From Pseudomonadota bacterium (GTDB taxonomy: Bacteria > Pseudomonadota > Gammaproteobacteria > Pseudomonadales > Azotimanducaceae), in assembly GCA_009936895.1 (NCBI GenBank), contig JAACDS010000322.1, forward strand, positions 1-5,789: a DNA stretch of 5,789 nt. The letters run 5' to 3'. This document shows positions 1-5,789 of this stretch, piece after piece; position 1 is the first letter of the stretch, and every line of letters begins with the position of its first letter. A model generated the notes under the pieces. It was not told where the DNA came from. It made no database searches and saw only the letters and a program-made list of their open reading frames with translations. The translations under genes were made by a program, and so were the position numbers.

Positions 1-448
1 ACTTCCTGTGGGATCTTTTTGTTGCCTTGTGCGAACTGTTCAAAATGCGACAGCAACGATCTAACCACTGCGTCCGCTTCTCGAGTCTCCATTTCGAGCT
101 CTTGCTGCACGTCGACTTCGGCGCGAATGAACTCACCAGTGACATCGACTTCTTTAACGACGGCCCTGCTACCGCCTTCGACTAGCACTTTTACTGTGCC
201 ATCCGGGAGTTTCAATAACTGCAGAATGGTCGCAACGGTGCCCATCGTGTAAAGGTCTTCGGGGCCGACGTCAGCTTTTTCGGATTCTTTTTGGCGACTA
301 GAAAAATCTGTTTGTCGTCGGCCATTGCCGAATCTAAGGCCACGATTGAGCTCTTCGTTCCAACGAATAACGGATGAACGCCGTGCGGGAAGACAACCAT
401 GTCACGCAGTGGCAACACGGGTAACAGTTCTCGAAAGGAATCAGTCAT
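1..448 (-). pseudogene. lon: Lon protease (endopeptidase La), N-terminal part, split by a one-base frameshift; runs off the window
   Basis: ATP-dependent cytoplasmic serine protease that degrades misfolded and short-lived regulatory proteins. Only the N-terminal substrate-binding (LAN) domain is in view, about 149 of the usual near-780 residues. The start at 448 gives MTDSFRELLPVLPLRDMVVF, matching the family opening LPLLPLRDVVVYPH; the leader lacks a good Shine-Dalgarno. The first frame runs through QIFLVAKK and then drifts into non-Lon sequence, stopping at 212. From 287 the -1 frame resumes clear Lon sequence (EDLYTMGTVATILQLLKLPD, then GTVKVLVEGGSRAVV) and stays open to position 1. The junction lies at an A5 tract (288-292 on the complement); one extra A would read AKKESEKADVGPEDLY, giving the normal family spacing. 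I infer a sequencing or assembly homopolymer error, or a genuine recent deletion; programmed slippage is less likely. It lies 140 bases downstream of clpX, the usual gammaproteobacterial order. Confidence 0.9.
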
Positions 449-588
449 AAAGATGGCTCAGGCAGTTAATTGAATGCAGACACTGTATACCGAGTACAGT
501 GCCCTTCACATCCTGTTGTCTGAGTCGTGTAGAAGTATCAACGCTTAAGTCGTACTCCTTCGGGTGTTTTTACGCCTGAAGAAGCGCC
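449..588 (-). other. clpX-lon intergenic region
   Basis: This is 140 bases of non-coding sequence between the clpX stop and the lon start. It holds a 7+7 bp inverted repeat (481-501), listed separately. I could not find a convincing sigma-70 or sigma-32 promoter by eye. TTGATA at 541-536 has no good -10 at 16-18 bases, and no CTTGAA/CCCCAT pair is visible. I also see no clear terminator for clpX on the minus strand, so read-through into lon is possible. Confidence 0.6.
481..501. promoter_or_regulatory. Perfect 7+7 bp inverted repeat upstream of lon, possible operator
   Basis: The arms CACTGTA and TACAGTG are perfect reverse complements separated by 7 bases. The repeat sits about 33 bases before the lon start codon, where a promoter-proximal operator would lie. 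On the minus strand it overlaps TATACA (489-484), a weak -10 candidate with no recognisable -35. The half-sites contain CTGT and ACAG as in a gammaproteobacterial LexA box, but the spacing is 9 rather than 8 bases, so it does not fit that consensus. Which protein, if any, binds it is unknown. Confidence 0.35.
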
Positions 589-1872
589 TTAAGAGCTACC
601 TTCCTTGGGAGCGGCTTGATCAATGTTCTCGTAAATCAACATGGGCGAGCTCTCGCCAGTGATGACACTTTCATCAATAACCACCTTGCTGACAGACTCA
701 GACCCAGGTAAATCGTACATGGTGTCTAACAACACAGATTCAAGTATCGATCGCAATCCACGAGCTCCCGTCTTTCGCTCCGTCGCTTTCGCCGCGACGG
801 CTTTTAGGGCGTCCTCGCGAAAATCGACTTCAACGCCTTCCATCTCGAACAACTTGGCGTATTGTCGTGTCAGCGAGTTCTTCGGCTCCGTAAGAATTCT
901 GACCAATGCGTCGTTATCAAGCTCGCCTAAGGTTGCTACCACTGGCAGTCGGCCAACAAATTCCGGGATCAGACCGTAACGAACCAGGTCTTCTGGCTCC
1001 AAATTCTGAAGCGTTTCGCCTATGCTGTCTTTATCCGATTCGCCCTTAACCTGCGCTCCAAAGCCAATACCGGAGCGATCGGAGCGATCGGTAATCACTT
1101 TGTCCAATCCAGCAAAAGCCCCACCGCAGATAAACAAGATCTTGGAGGTATCCACCTGCAAAAATTCTTGTTGCGGATGCTTCCGCCCGCCTTGAGGCGG
1201 CACCGAAGCCACGGTTCCTTCGATGAGTTTCAGTAACGCTTGCTGTACCCCTTCCCCTGACACGTCCCGCGTAATCGACGGATTATCCGATTTACGCGAA
1301 ATCTTGTCGATTTCATCGATGTAGACGATACCCACCTGAGCACGCTCGACATCGTAGTCACACTTTTGCAGCAGCTTCTGAATGATGTTTTCAACGTCCT
1401 CACCGACATAGCCTGCCTCGGTGAGCGTCGTCGCATCAGCGATGGTAAACGGCACATCGAGCAGCCGGGCCAGCGTTTCCGCAAGCAGCGTCTTACCGCA
1501 GCCGGTAGGACCAATCAGCAAAATATTTGACTTGGACAGCTCCACATCGTCTTTCTTCGCGCTGTAATTCAGCCGCTTGTAGTGGTTGTACACCGCCACC
1601 GAGAGCACTTTTTTCGCCTGATCTTGGCCAATCACGTACTCGTCTAGGATTTCTTTAATTTCAGTAGGCACCGGCAGCTTGGCGGACTCGCCACTTTGAG
1701 CGGCCTCAGACACTTCCTCACGGATAATGTCGTTGCATAACTCGACGCATTCATCGCAGATAAAAACCGATGGGCCGGCAATCAATTTGCGGACTTCATG
1801 CTGGCTCTTGCCACAGAAAGAGCAGTACAGCAGCTTACCTGAATCGTCCCCTTTGCTACCTTCTTCTGACAT
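589..1872 (-). CDS. clpX: ATP-dependent Clp protease, ATP-binding unfoldase subunit ClpX
   Basis: Hexameric AAA+ unfoldase that recognises degradation tags, unfolds substrates and threads them into ClpP. The 427 residues match the usual length of about 424. An N-terminal C4 zinc finger (Cys17, Cys20, Cys39, Cys42) serves for dimerisation and adaptor or substrate binding. It is followed by Walker A GPTGCGKT (121-128), pore-1 loop GYVG (154-157), Walker B VYIDEID (183-189, catalytic Glu187) and the RKH pore loop (230-232). The ClpP-docking IGF loop (269-271), the arginine finger in PEFVGRLPV (Arg308) and the sensor-2 motif GARGLR (369-374) complete the set. All key residues are present, so the protein should be active and able to dock on ClpP. 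The start is supported by AAGAGGA (1883-1877) four bases upstream of ATG. It lies 166 bases downstream of clpP, and the gap includes a leader hairpin that may tune expression. Confidence 0.98.
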   Translation of the reverse strand: MSEEGSKGDDSGKLLYCSFCGKSQHEVRKLIAGPSVFICDECVELCNDIIREEVSEAAQSGESAKLPVPTEIKEILDEYVIGQDQAKKVLSVAVYNHYKRLNYSAKKDDVELSKSNILLIGPTGCGKTLLAETLARLLDVPFTIADATTLTEAGYVGEDVENIIQKLLQKCDYDVERAQVGIVYIDEIDKISRKSDNPSITRDVSGEGVQQALLKLIEGTVASVPPQGGRKHPQQEFLQVDTSKILFICGGAFAGLDKVITDRSDRSGIGFGAQVKGESDKDSIGETLQNLEPEDLVRYGLIPEFVGRLPVVATLGELDNDALVRILTEPKNSLTRQYAKLFEMEGVEVDFREDALKAVAAKATERKTGARGLRSILESVLLDTMYDLPGSESVSKVVIDESVITGESSPMLIYENIDQAAPKEGSS

Positions 1873-1894
1873 AACTTCCTCTTAACATATGACG

Positions 1895-1911
1895 CCATCT
1901 CTGCGAGATGG
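1895..1911 (-). promoter_or_regulatory. Stem-loop in the clpX leader, just upstream of the ribosome binding site
   Basis: On the minus strand CCATCTC, a 3-base loop and GAGATGG form a perfect 7 bp stem. The stem ends 11 bases before the clpX Shine-Dalgarno (1883-1877). No U-tract follows, so it is not a classical intrinsic terminator. It could be an RNA-processing or stability element in a clpP-clpX transcript, or an operator at DNA level. The structure is visible; the function is inference. Confidence 0.4.
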
Positions 1912-2038
1912 TGTGCGAAAACTCACTGTCTTTTACATTGCTTCGTCGCTGAAATATTTGCAACCCCGAAAAGACGCTTACTGACTGACGCATCAAGCAC
2001 CGTTTGGCGGTTCTATCGCGCCGGTGGCGAATCCCTGT

Positions 2039-2680
2039 TTACGCCTCGGTCTTGGTGATGCGGCTTGACTGAACTGCGTCGACAAGACCATATTCCTGTG
2101 CTTCTTCAGGGCTCATCCAAAAATCTCTGTCCGTATCCTTGGCAACTCGTTCGATCTCCTGCCCGGTGTGGTCGGCAATGATTTTGTTTAGACGCTCCCG
2201 CGCCAAGAGAATCTCCTGAGCTTGAATTTCAATGTCAGCGGCGACTCCACGAGATCCACCCGCTGGCTGATGAAGCATCATACGAGAATTGGGCAATGCA
2301 AACCGCTTGCCGGATTCTCCAGCGGCCAGCAGGAACGCCCCCATGCTGGCAGCCTGTCCTACACACAGGGTGCTGACCTGAGGCCGAATAAATTGCATGG
2401 TGTCGTAAATAGCGAGCCCTGCGGTGACAGAACCACCCGGTGAGTTGATGTAGAGGTTAATGTCTTTGTCCGGGTTCTCGGACTCCAAATACAGCATCTG
2501 AGCCACGATCAAATTCGCCATGTGGTCTTCCACCGGCCCTACCATGAAAATAATCCGCTCTTTCAGCAAGCGGGAATAGATATCGTACGAACGTTCGCCG
2601 CGGGCCGTCTGCTCCACCACCATGGGCACCATGCCCAGTCCTGTCATTGGCGTCATACTCGATTCTCCTGCTGTACTCAT
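2039..2680 (-). CDS. clpP: ATP-dependent Clp protease proteolytic subunit ClpP
   Basis: Self-compartmentalising serine peptidase of family S14; two heptameric rings form the degradation chamber used by ClpX (and ClpA). The 213 residues compare with 207 in E. coli. The catalytic triad is intact: Ser112 in GQAASMGA, His137 in MLHQP and Asp186 in DTDRDFW, each one position beyond the E. coli precursor numbering. NSPGGSVTAG (79-88) is the conserved oxyanion and substrate-strand region. By alignment with E. coli, about the first 15 residues are a propeptide cleaved near LGMVPMV, giving a mature end that starts the axial-loop segment VPMVVEQTARGERSYDIYSR. The start is backed by AAGGTG (2688-2683) shortly before ATG. 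It lies 67 bases after tig, so it is probably co-transcribed with tig, and 166 bases before clpX, its partner. Confidence 0.98.
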   Translation of the reverse strand: MSTAGESSMTPMTGLGMVPMVVEQTARGERSYDIYSRLLKERIIFMVGPVEDHMANLIVAQMLYLESENPDKDINLYINSPGGSVTAGLAIYDTMQFIRPQVSTLCVGQAASMGAFLLAAGESGKRFALPNSRMMLHQPAGGSRGVAADIEIQAQEILLARERLNKIIADHTGQEIERVAKDTDRDFWMSPEEAQEYGLVDAVQSSRITKTEA

Positions 2681-2715
2681 ATCACCTTCACTTATCGGGG
2701 TTACGTCTCTGGATC

Positions 2716-2729
2716 ACGGCTTCCGCCGT
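2716..2729 (-). promoter_or_regulatory. Short GNRA-loop hairpin in the tig-clpP gap
   Basis: Read on the minus strand, ACGGC-GGAA-GCCGT forms a perfect 5 bp stem closed by a GNRA-type GGAA tetraloop, about 35 bases before the clpP start. There is no U-tract, so it should not end transcription. It may help separate tig and clpP messages by processing or stabilise the downstream RNA. A stem this short could also be chance. Confidence 0.3.
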
Positions 2730-2747
2730 AGAACCGAACCGGTCACA

Positions 2748-4133
2748 TTATTTTTCGTCCGCGGACTCATTGTCGGTCTCTGCAATCGCCTCGGCATCTG
2801 GAGAATCACCTTCCTCCACCGGCGGCGCAATAGCTGCTCCGCTTATGACGTCGGTATAGTTGGAAACGACTTCTTCAATTTCTGCCGAAGCCATTATGTG
2901 GTCAACCACCTGATCTTCAAGCACCGCCATCTCGATGTTACCCATTTGTTCAGGATTGCTTCGATACCACTCGATCACTTGCTCGGGTTCACCATAGGGT
3001 TCAGCTAACTCCTGCAGCTTCGCATCAACCTTCGTCGCATCTGCCACCAGTTCGCTGGAACTGATGACTTCGTTGACTATCAGCCCCACTTTGACGCGCT
3101 TTTCCGCCTGATCGTGGAACAAAGCGTCGGGTAGATCCAAGCTTTGGGCTTGTCCTGGAGGCATTTGAAATTGGCTCATCATCTGTTCTTTGAGGACGTG
3201 TATCTCGCGATGCACGATATCGTGGGGAATCGGAAACTCATGTATTTCCGCCAAACCGTCCATAACCTGCTGTTTAATCTGATTTTTTACTGCCGAGTCG
3301 AGTTCGCGCTGCATGTTGCTGCGCACTTCTGCGTGGAACGCCTCTTCGCCACCTTCTTCGACTCCAAATTTTTGGAAGAACTCTTCATTGAGCTCGGGTA
3401 GCTGACGCTCGTTAACTTCCGCAACTTTGACCGAGAACTGTACCGTTTTGCCCTGCAGTTCCTCTGCCCGGTAATCGTCCGGGAAAACCGCGTCAAATGT
3501 GGACTCTTCGCCTGCACCAAGTCCAACAACGCCTTTATCGAAGTCTTCGATCATTTGGCCTTGACCGATCGTGAACGTCATACCTTCGCCACAGGCCTCT
3601 TCTACGCGCGCGCCATCCAGCTCGCCTGTAAAGTCCACGGTTACCTGATCACCCTCTTGGGCAGGTCGAACCGCTGGCTCTTGAGTCGCATGTTGCTCCC
3701 GCAATCGCGCGATCATGCTTTCAAGATCTGCATCTTCGATCTCTGCTGAAGGTCGCTTGACCTGAACTTTGTCAAAGTTGGCCAGCTCAACCGTAGGAAA
3801 CACATCAAACGTCGCTGTAAATTCGAAATCGATACCGGGGTCCATTTTCACCACATCAAGCTTGGGTGAACTTGCTGGATTCATGTTTTCCTGCTGCACT
3901 GCGGTCATGAAACTGCTTTGCATCATTTCGCCGGCAACTTCTGCTCGTACCGCATCGCCGTAGCGACGCCGCACCTCTTTAATTGGCACTTTTCCAGCGC
4001 GGAAACCGGGGATTTTCACCTGGCCCCTGGCAGATTGCAGTCGGGCTGTAATTTGTTCTTCAAACGCATCGCTGTCGATGGCTATCGTCAAGCGGCGTTC
4101 CAAACCCGTTAGAGTTTCAATAGATACATTCAT
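2748..4133 (-). CDS. tig: Trigger factor, ribosome-associated chaperone / peptidyl-prolyl isomerase
   Basis: Binds the large ribosomal subunit near the tunnel exit (protein L23) and shields nascent chains. The N-terminal domain (about 1-115) carries the ribosome-binding signature GFRAGKVP (43-50). An FKBP-type PPIase domain follows (about 155-245: EGDQVTVDFTGELDG, FTIGQGQMIEDFDKGVVGL). The helical C-terminal chaperone domain (about 246-434) includes LPELNEEFFQKFGVE and EKRVKVGLIVNEVI. The protein is 461 residues against 432 in E. coli; the excess is mostly a 27-residue acidic tail with ten Asp/Glu and one Lys. The start MNVSIETLTGLERRL matches the family opening MQVSVETTQGLGRRV, although no clear Shine-Dalgarno precedes it. 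It heads the tig-clpP-clpX-lon series, with a 261-base non-coding region upstream. Confidence 0.98.
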   Translation of the reverse strand: MNVSIETLTGLERRLTIAIDSDAFEEQITARLQSARGQVKIPGFRAGKVPIKEVRRRYGDAVRAEVAGEMMQSSFMTAVQQENMNPASSPKLDVVKMDPGIDFEFTATFDVFPTVELANFDKVQVKRPSAEIEDADLESMIARLREQHATQEPAVRPAQEGDQVTVDFTGELDGARVEEACGEGMTFTIGQGQMIEDFDKGVVGLGAGEESTFDAVFPDDYRAEELQGKTVQFSVKVAEVNERQLPELNEEFFQKFGVEEGGEEAFHAEVRSNMQRELDSAVKNQIKQQVMDGLAEIHEFPIPHDIVHREIHVLKEQMMSQFQMPPGQAQSLDLPDALFHDQAEKRVKVGLIVNEVISSSELVADATKVDAKLQELAEPYGEPEQVIEWYRSNPEQMGNIEMAVLEDQVVDHIMASAEIEEVVSNYTDVISGAAIAPPVEEGDSPDAEAIAETDNESADEK

Positions 4134-4286
4134 ACTTTTGGTGTTCAGCTAAAGGTAAAACAGTAGCGCACTCCCGCTGCAAGAAAGACAGACTTCGTCC
4201 ACCGTTTTTTCAAAAGGTGCCTCAAACTCAGCCAGCTGCCGGCGCTGCGCGGTTAATGGCGCGGGATTATGCCCTATTTGTTATCA

Positions 4287-4301
4287 AAATGGTGGCCATT
4301 T
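4287..4301. repeat. 6+6 bp inverted repeat AAATGG/CCATTT
   Basis: Perfect arms AAATGG and CCATTT flank a 3-base centre. On the minus strand the second arm runs into TTTT, so the RNA would be a weak AU-rich hairpin with a short U run. It lies 6 bases from the larger repeat at 4307-4345. It may be part of a transcript end for the TPR gene or an operator ahead of tig. Confidence 0.35.
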
Positions 4302-4306
4302 ACGCT

Positions 4307-4345
4307 GATTCAGCGCGCCTTTCGAATACAGAATCGCGCTGAATC
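4307..4345. repeat. 11+11 bp perfect inverted repeat between the TPR gene and tig
   Basis: The arms GATTCAGCGCG (4307-4317) and CGCGCTGAATC (4335-4345) match at 11 of 11 positions across a 17-base spacer that itself holds TTCGAA. It lies 49 bases past the TPR stop codon and about 175 bases before tig. As RNA it is a stable hairpin, but it has no adjoining U-tract in either direction. Possible roles are a transcript 3'-end stabiliser, a Rho-linked end, or a dyad protein-binding site. I do not recognise it as a known RNA family. Confidence 0.5.
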
Positions 4346-4358
4346 TTGGCCTGTGGAC

Positions 4359-4376
4359 CCGCCGCCGAGGCGGCGG
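4359..4376 (-). terminator. GC-only hairpin after the TPR gene, possible terminator without U-tract
   Basis: CCGCCGCC and GGCGGCGG pair perfectly around a 2-base centre, 18 bases past the TPR stop. In RNA the loop would open by one or two pairs, leaving a very stable 6-7 bp GC stem. It is not followed by U residues on the minus strand, so termination would be atypical; it may act together with the 11+11 bp repeat just downstream. Position is the main support for this role. Confidence 0.35.
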
Positions 4377-4394
4377 CACCAAGGACACGTTTTA

Positions 4395-5789
4395 CTACAG
4401 AACCGCAGCGGTGAGTTCAATGTCCGCAAATTGCCATGCGTTGTCGAAATGCTGGCGCACCACGACAGCTTCGTCGTTTTTGCCCTGACTCTCCAAACTT
4501 TGGATCCAACCAAACATGGACCACCCGTTGTGGGGGTACTGCTCCAGATCCCGACGAAAAACCGACTCAGCCTGTGGTGCATCACCGCCGGCCAAAAGCG
4601 CAGCGCCCAAGGATTGACGGGATGGGTAGTACCAGAAGGGTGGCTCTGTATAGGGAAGCGAATCTTGCTTCGCTACGGCCTTCTCAAAGCTCGCCACAGC
4701 CGCGGTGTAGTCCCCCGCTCGATAAGCAATTTCGCCCTGCAGGAGGTCAATTGCAATTCCGACCAAGGTAGAGCCCGGATAGTCACGGCTGTCCAAAAAC
4801 CGCACAGAAACATCGTCTATCAGTGGTCGCAGCAGAGCGAGTTCGGCTTTGGCTTGATCCGCTTGGCCTTGCGCGGCATAGGCCACGCCGCGTGCGTAGT
4901 GCCAAACAGACTTGGCAAACATAAACCCTTCATGTGGGTGGGGTTCCGCTAGAATTTCATCCCACTTACCAAACCGGACAAGGGACAGCAGCGGTACGGT
5001 TCGAAAAAATTCCACCGTCGGAAAGGCTTGCACCTGCTCTACCCGCACGTTTGCCACTACACGACGCGCACTCTCGATGCTCACAGCACTCTGACCCTGC
5101 ATAGTCGAGGCGGCCCAAAGAAAATGAATGTTGTGGGGGTAGTAAAGTGCTGGATAGAAGCCCTGAGCGTTACAGGCCGCGATGTACGCCTCGTCCACAT
5201 CCGCAGCTCGTTGATTGGCTATGGCTGCGTCGTTGTACCGGCCGACTCGATAATAGATATGTGAAGGCATATGCACCAAATGGCCTGCTCCGGGAACTAG
5301 GTTAGCCAGCCGGTCTGCTGCCGCCTCAGCTCGGCCGGGATCATTGGATGCCTCAAGCGCATGAATGTACAGATGCAAGGCCAAGGGATGGTTGGGCTCA
5401 ACATCTAGAACACGGTCCAAGGCGGCAATGACCTCAGAGGTTTCGGGCTTTGCGATGCCATCATCGGACCAGTAGTTCCAGGGCATGGTATTCATCAATG
5501 CCTCGGCATAAATCGATGCCGCCGTCATGTCCTCGGGATAGGCTGTCGCAAGCTCGCCCATGGCTTCTGCCCAGGCCAGGTCCAGCGGTGTGCGGTCACT
5601 GTTGACGTCACCGTTGTATCGATTGGCCAGTGCGCTGATGTAGCCCTGCTCTCTAGGAGACGCATTGCCTGGACGTGCTATCGCCTGCTGCAGCGCCGCA
5701 TAGGCGGCTTCACGCTCTGCAGGCGCCATGATCACCTTGCCCTTGCTGGTGACATTGATGTTCGGACCGGTGGCTAACGCTTCGCCCCA
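4395..5789 (-). CDS. Tetratricopeptide-repeat family protein, 3' part (start outside window)
   Basis: The 464 visible residues end at a TAG stop; the frame is open to the window edge, reading WGEALATGPNINVTSKGKVI before the GTG/ATG codons near 5735, so those are internal and not the start. The WGEAL.xGPN segment is typical of the opening TPR-like helices of a bacterial TPR family, usually annotated only as hypothetical or TPR protein. Helical repeat pairs follow, for example ASIYAEALMNTMPW, the segment from LALHLYIHALEAS, and GEIAYRAGDYTAAVASFEKA. The core is rich in histidines: visible residues His134, 139, 143, 170, 173, 177, 219 and 222, in HLYIHALE, GHLVHMPSHIYYR and YYPHNIHFL. No catalytic domain is recognisable. 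TPR proteins commonly mediate protein contacts. Any signal peptide would lie outside the window. It shares the strand with tig but is separated from it by 261 bases and several hairpins, so it is probably its own transcript. Confidence 0.85.
   Translation of the reverse strand, partial: WGEALATGPNINVTSKGKVIMAPAEREAAYAALQQAIARPGNASPREQGYISALANRYNGDVNSDRTPLDLAWAEAMGELATAYPEDMTAASIYAEALMNTMPWNYWSDDGIAKPETSEVIAALDRVLDVEPNHPLALHLYIHALEASNDPGRAEAAADRLANLVPGAGHLVHMPSHIYYRVGRYNDAAIANQRAADVDEAYIAACNAQGFYPALYYPHNIHFLWAASTMQGQSAVSIESARRVVANVRVEQVQAFPTVEFFRTVPLLSLVRFGKWDEILAEPHPHEGFMFAKSVWHYARGVAYAAQGQADQAKAELALLRPLIDDVSVRFLDSRDYPGSTLVGIAIDLLQGEIAYRAGDYTAAVASFEKAVAKQDSLPYTEPPFWYYPSRQSLGAALLAGGDAPQAESVFRRDLEQYPHNGWSMFGWIQSLESQGKNDEAVVVRQHFDNAWQFADIELTAAVL

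Larger units (their letters stand above)
4134..4394. other. Non-coding region between the TPR gene and tig
   Basis: This 261-base gap must contain the end of the TPR transcript and probably the tig promoter. Its distal half holds three closely spaced perfect inverted repeats (4287-4301, 4307-4345, 4359-4376), listed separately. The half nearest tig is plainer: it has TTGAAA at 4214-4209 on the minus strand, which resembles a -35 or a sigma-32 -35 core, but no matching -10 follows. A plus-strand reading frame crosses the region, but it runs deep into the TPR gene in antisense and shows no family features. Confidence 0.6.

Noticed and set aside
483..499. LexA (SOS) box upstream of lon
   Set aside because: CTGT and ACAG are separated by 9 bases; the gammaproteobacterial consensus requires 8.
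550..575. TTCG-loop hairpin followed by T5 downstream of clpX
   Set aside because: The T-run lies on the plus strand, so it would end plus-strand transcription only, and no plus-strand gene is present. The stem also has a T-T mismatch.
1998..2026. Imperfect hairpin after clpP (CACC...GGTG with inner GGCG/CGCC)
   Set aside because: It needs a 4-base bulge and has no U-tract; too weak to call a terminator.
2622..3008. Plus-strand open frames across the clpP start and the end of tig
   Set aside because: They are antisense shadows of two genes identified with intact catalytic and binding motifs.
4266..4287. Promoter TTGATA / CATAAT for tig on the minus strand
   Set aside because: Each hexamer is good, but they are only 10 bases apart, too short for sigma-70. 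No alternative -35 fits at 15-18 bases.
4306..4381. Possible tRNA ending in ACCA in the TPR-tig gap, suggested by TTCGAAT and GGCACCA
   Set aside because: The ends cannot form a 7 bp acceptor stem and no cloverleaf arms fit.
4269..4952. Long plus-strand open frame of about 227 codons starting in the TPR-tig gap
   Set aside because: Most of it is antisense to the TPR gene, whose family motifs are clear on the other strand. The translation has no recognisable domain and no convincing ribosome binding site was seen.
5727..5735. GTG or ATG near 5735-5727 as the start of the TPR protein
   Set aside because: The frame continues upstream to the window edge with family-like sequence (WGEALATGPN), so the true start lies outside.

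Overview
The window carries a classic protein quality-control cluster, read entirely on the minus strand. In transcription order it holds the 3' part of a TPR-family gene, then tig (trigger factor), clpP, clpX and the 5' part of lon. The tig-clpP-clpX-lon order and close protein similarity to the E. coli versions point to a gammaproteobacterium. A free-living marine-type member is only a guess. Nothing here looks horizontally acquired, and I see no mobile element, CRISPR array, tRNA or rRNA.

Layout from high to low coordinates: positions 5789-4395 hold a TPR protein whose start lies beyond the window edge. Positions 4394-4134 (261 bases) are non-coding and contain three neighbouring inverted repeats, plus whatever promoter serves tig. 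Positions 4133-2748 are tig. A 67-base gap with a small GGAA-loop hairpin follows, then clpP (2680-2039). A 166-base gap follows, with a strong hairpin just before the clpX ribosome binding site, then clpX (1872-589). A 140-base gap holds a 7+7 bp palindrome. Last comes lon (448 to the window start), whose reading frame is broken after about 54 codons by an apparent one-base loss in an A5 tract.

The genes work together. Trigger factor binds at the ribosome exit tunnel and helps nascent chains fold. ClpX unfolds tagged or damaged proteins and feeds them into the ClpP peptidase barrel. Lon is an independent ATP-dependent protease with overlapping substrates. The TPR gene is not a known part of this system and is probably only a neighbour.

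The region is mostly ordinary housekeeping sequence. The points most worth checking are the lon frameshift, the cluster of inverted repeats between the TPR gene and tig, the palindrome ahead of lon, and the conserved-looking histidine-rich core of the TPR protein. I did not find evidence of a new multi-gene system.
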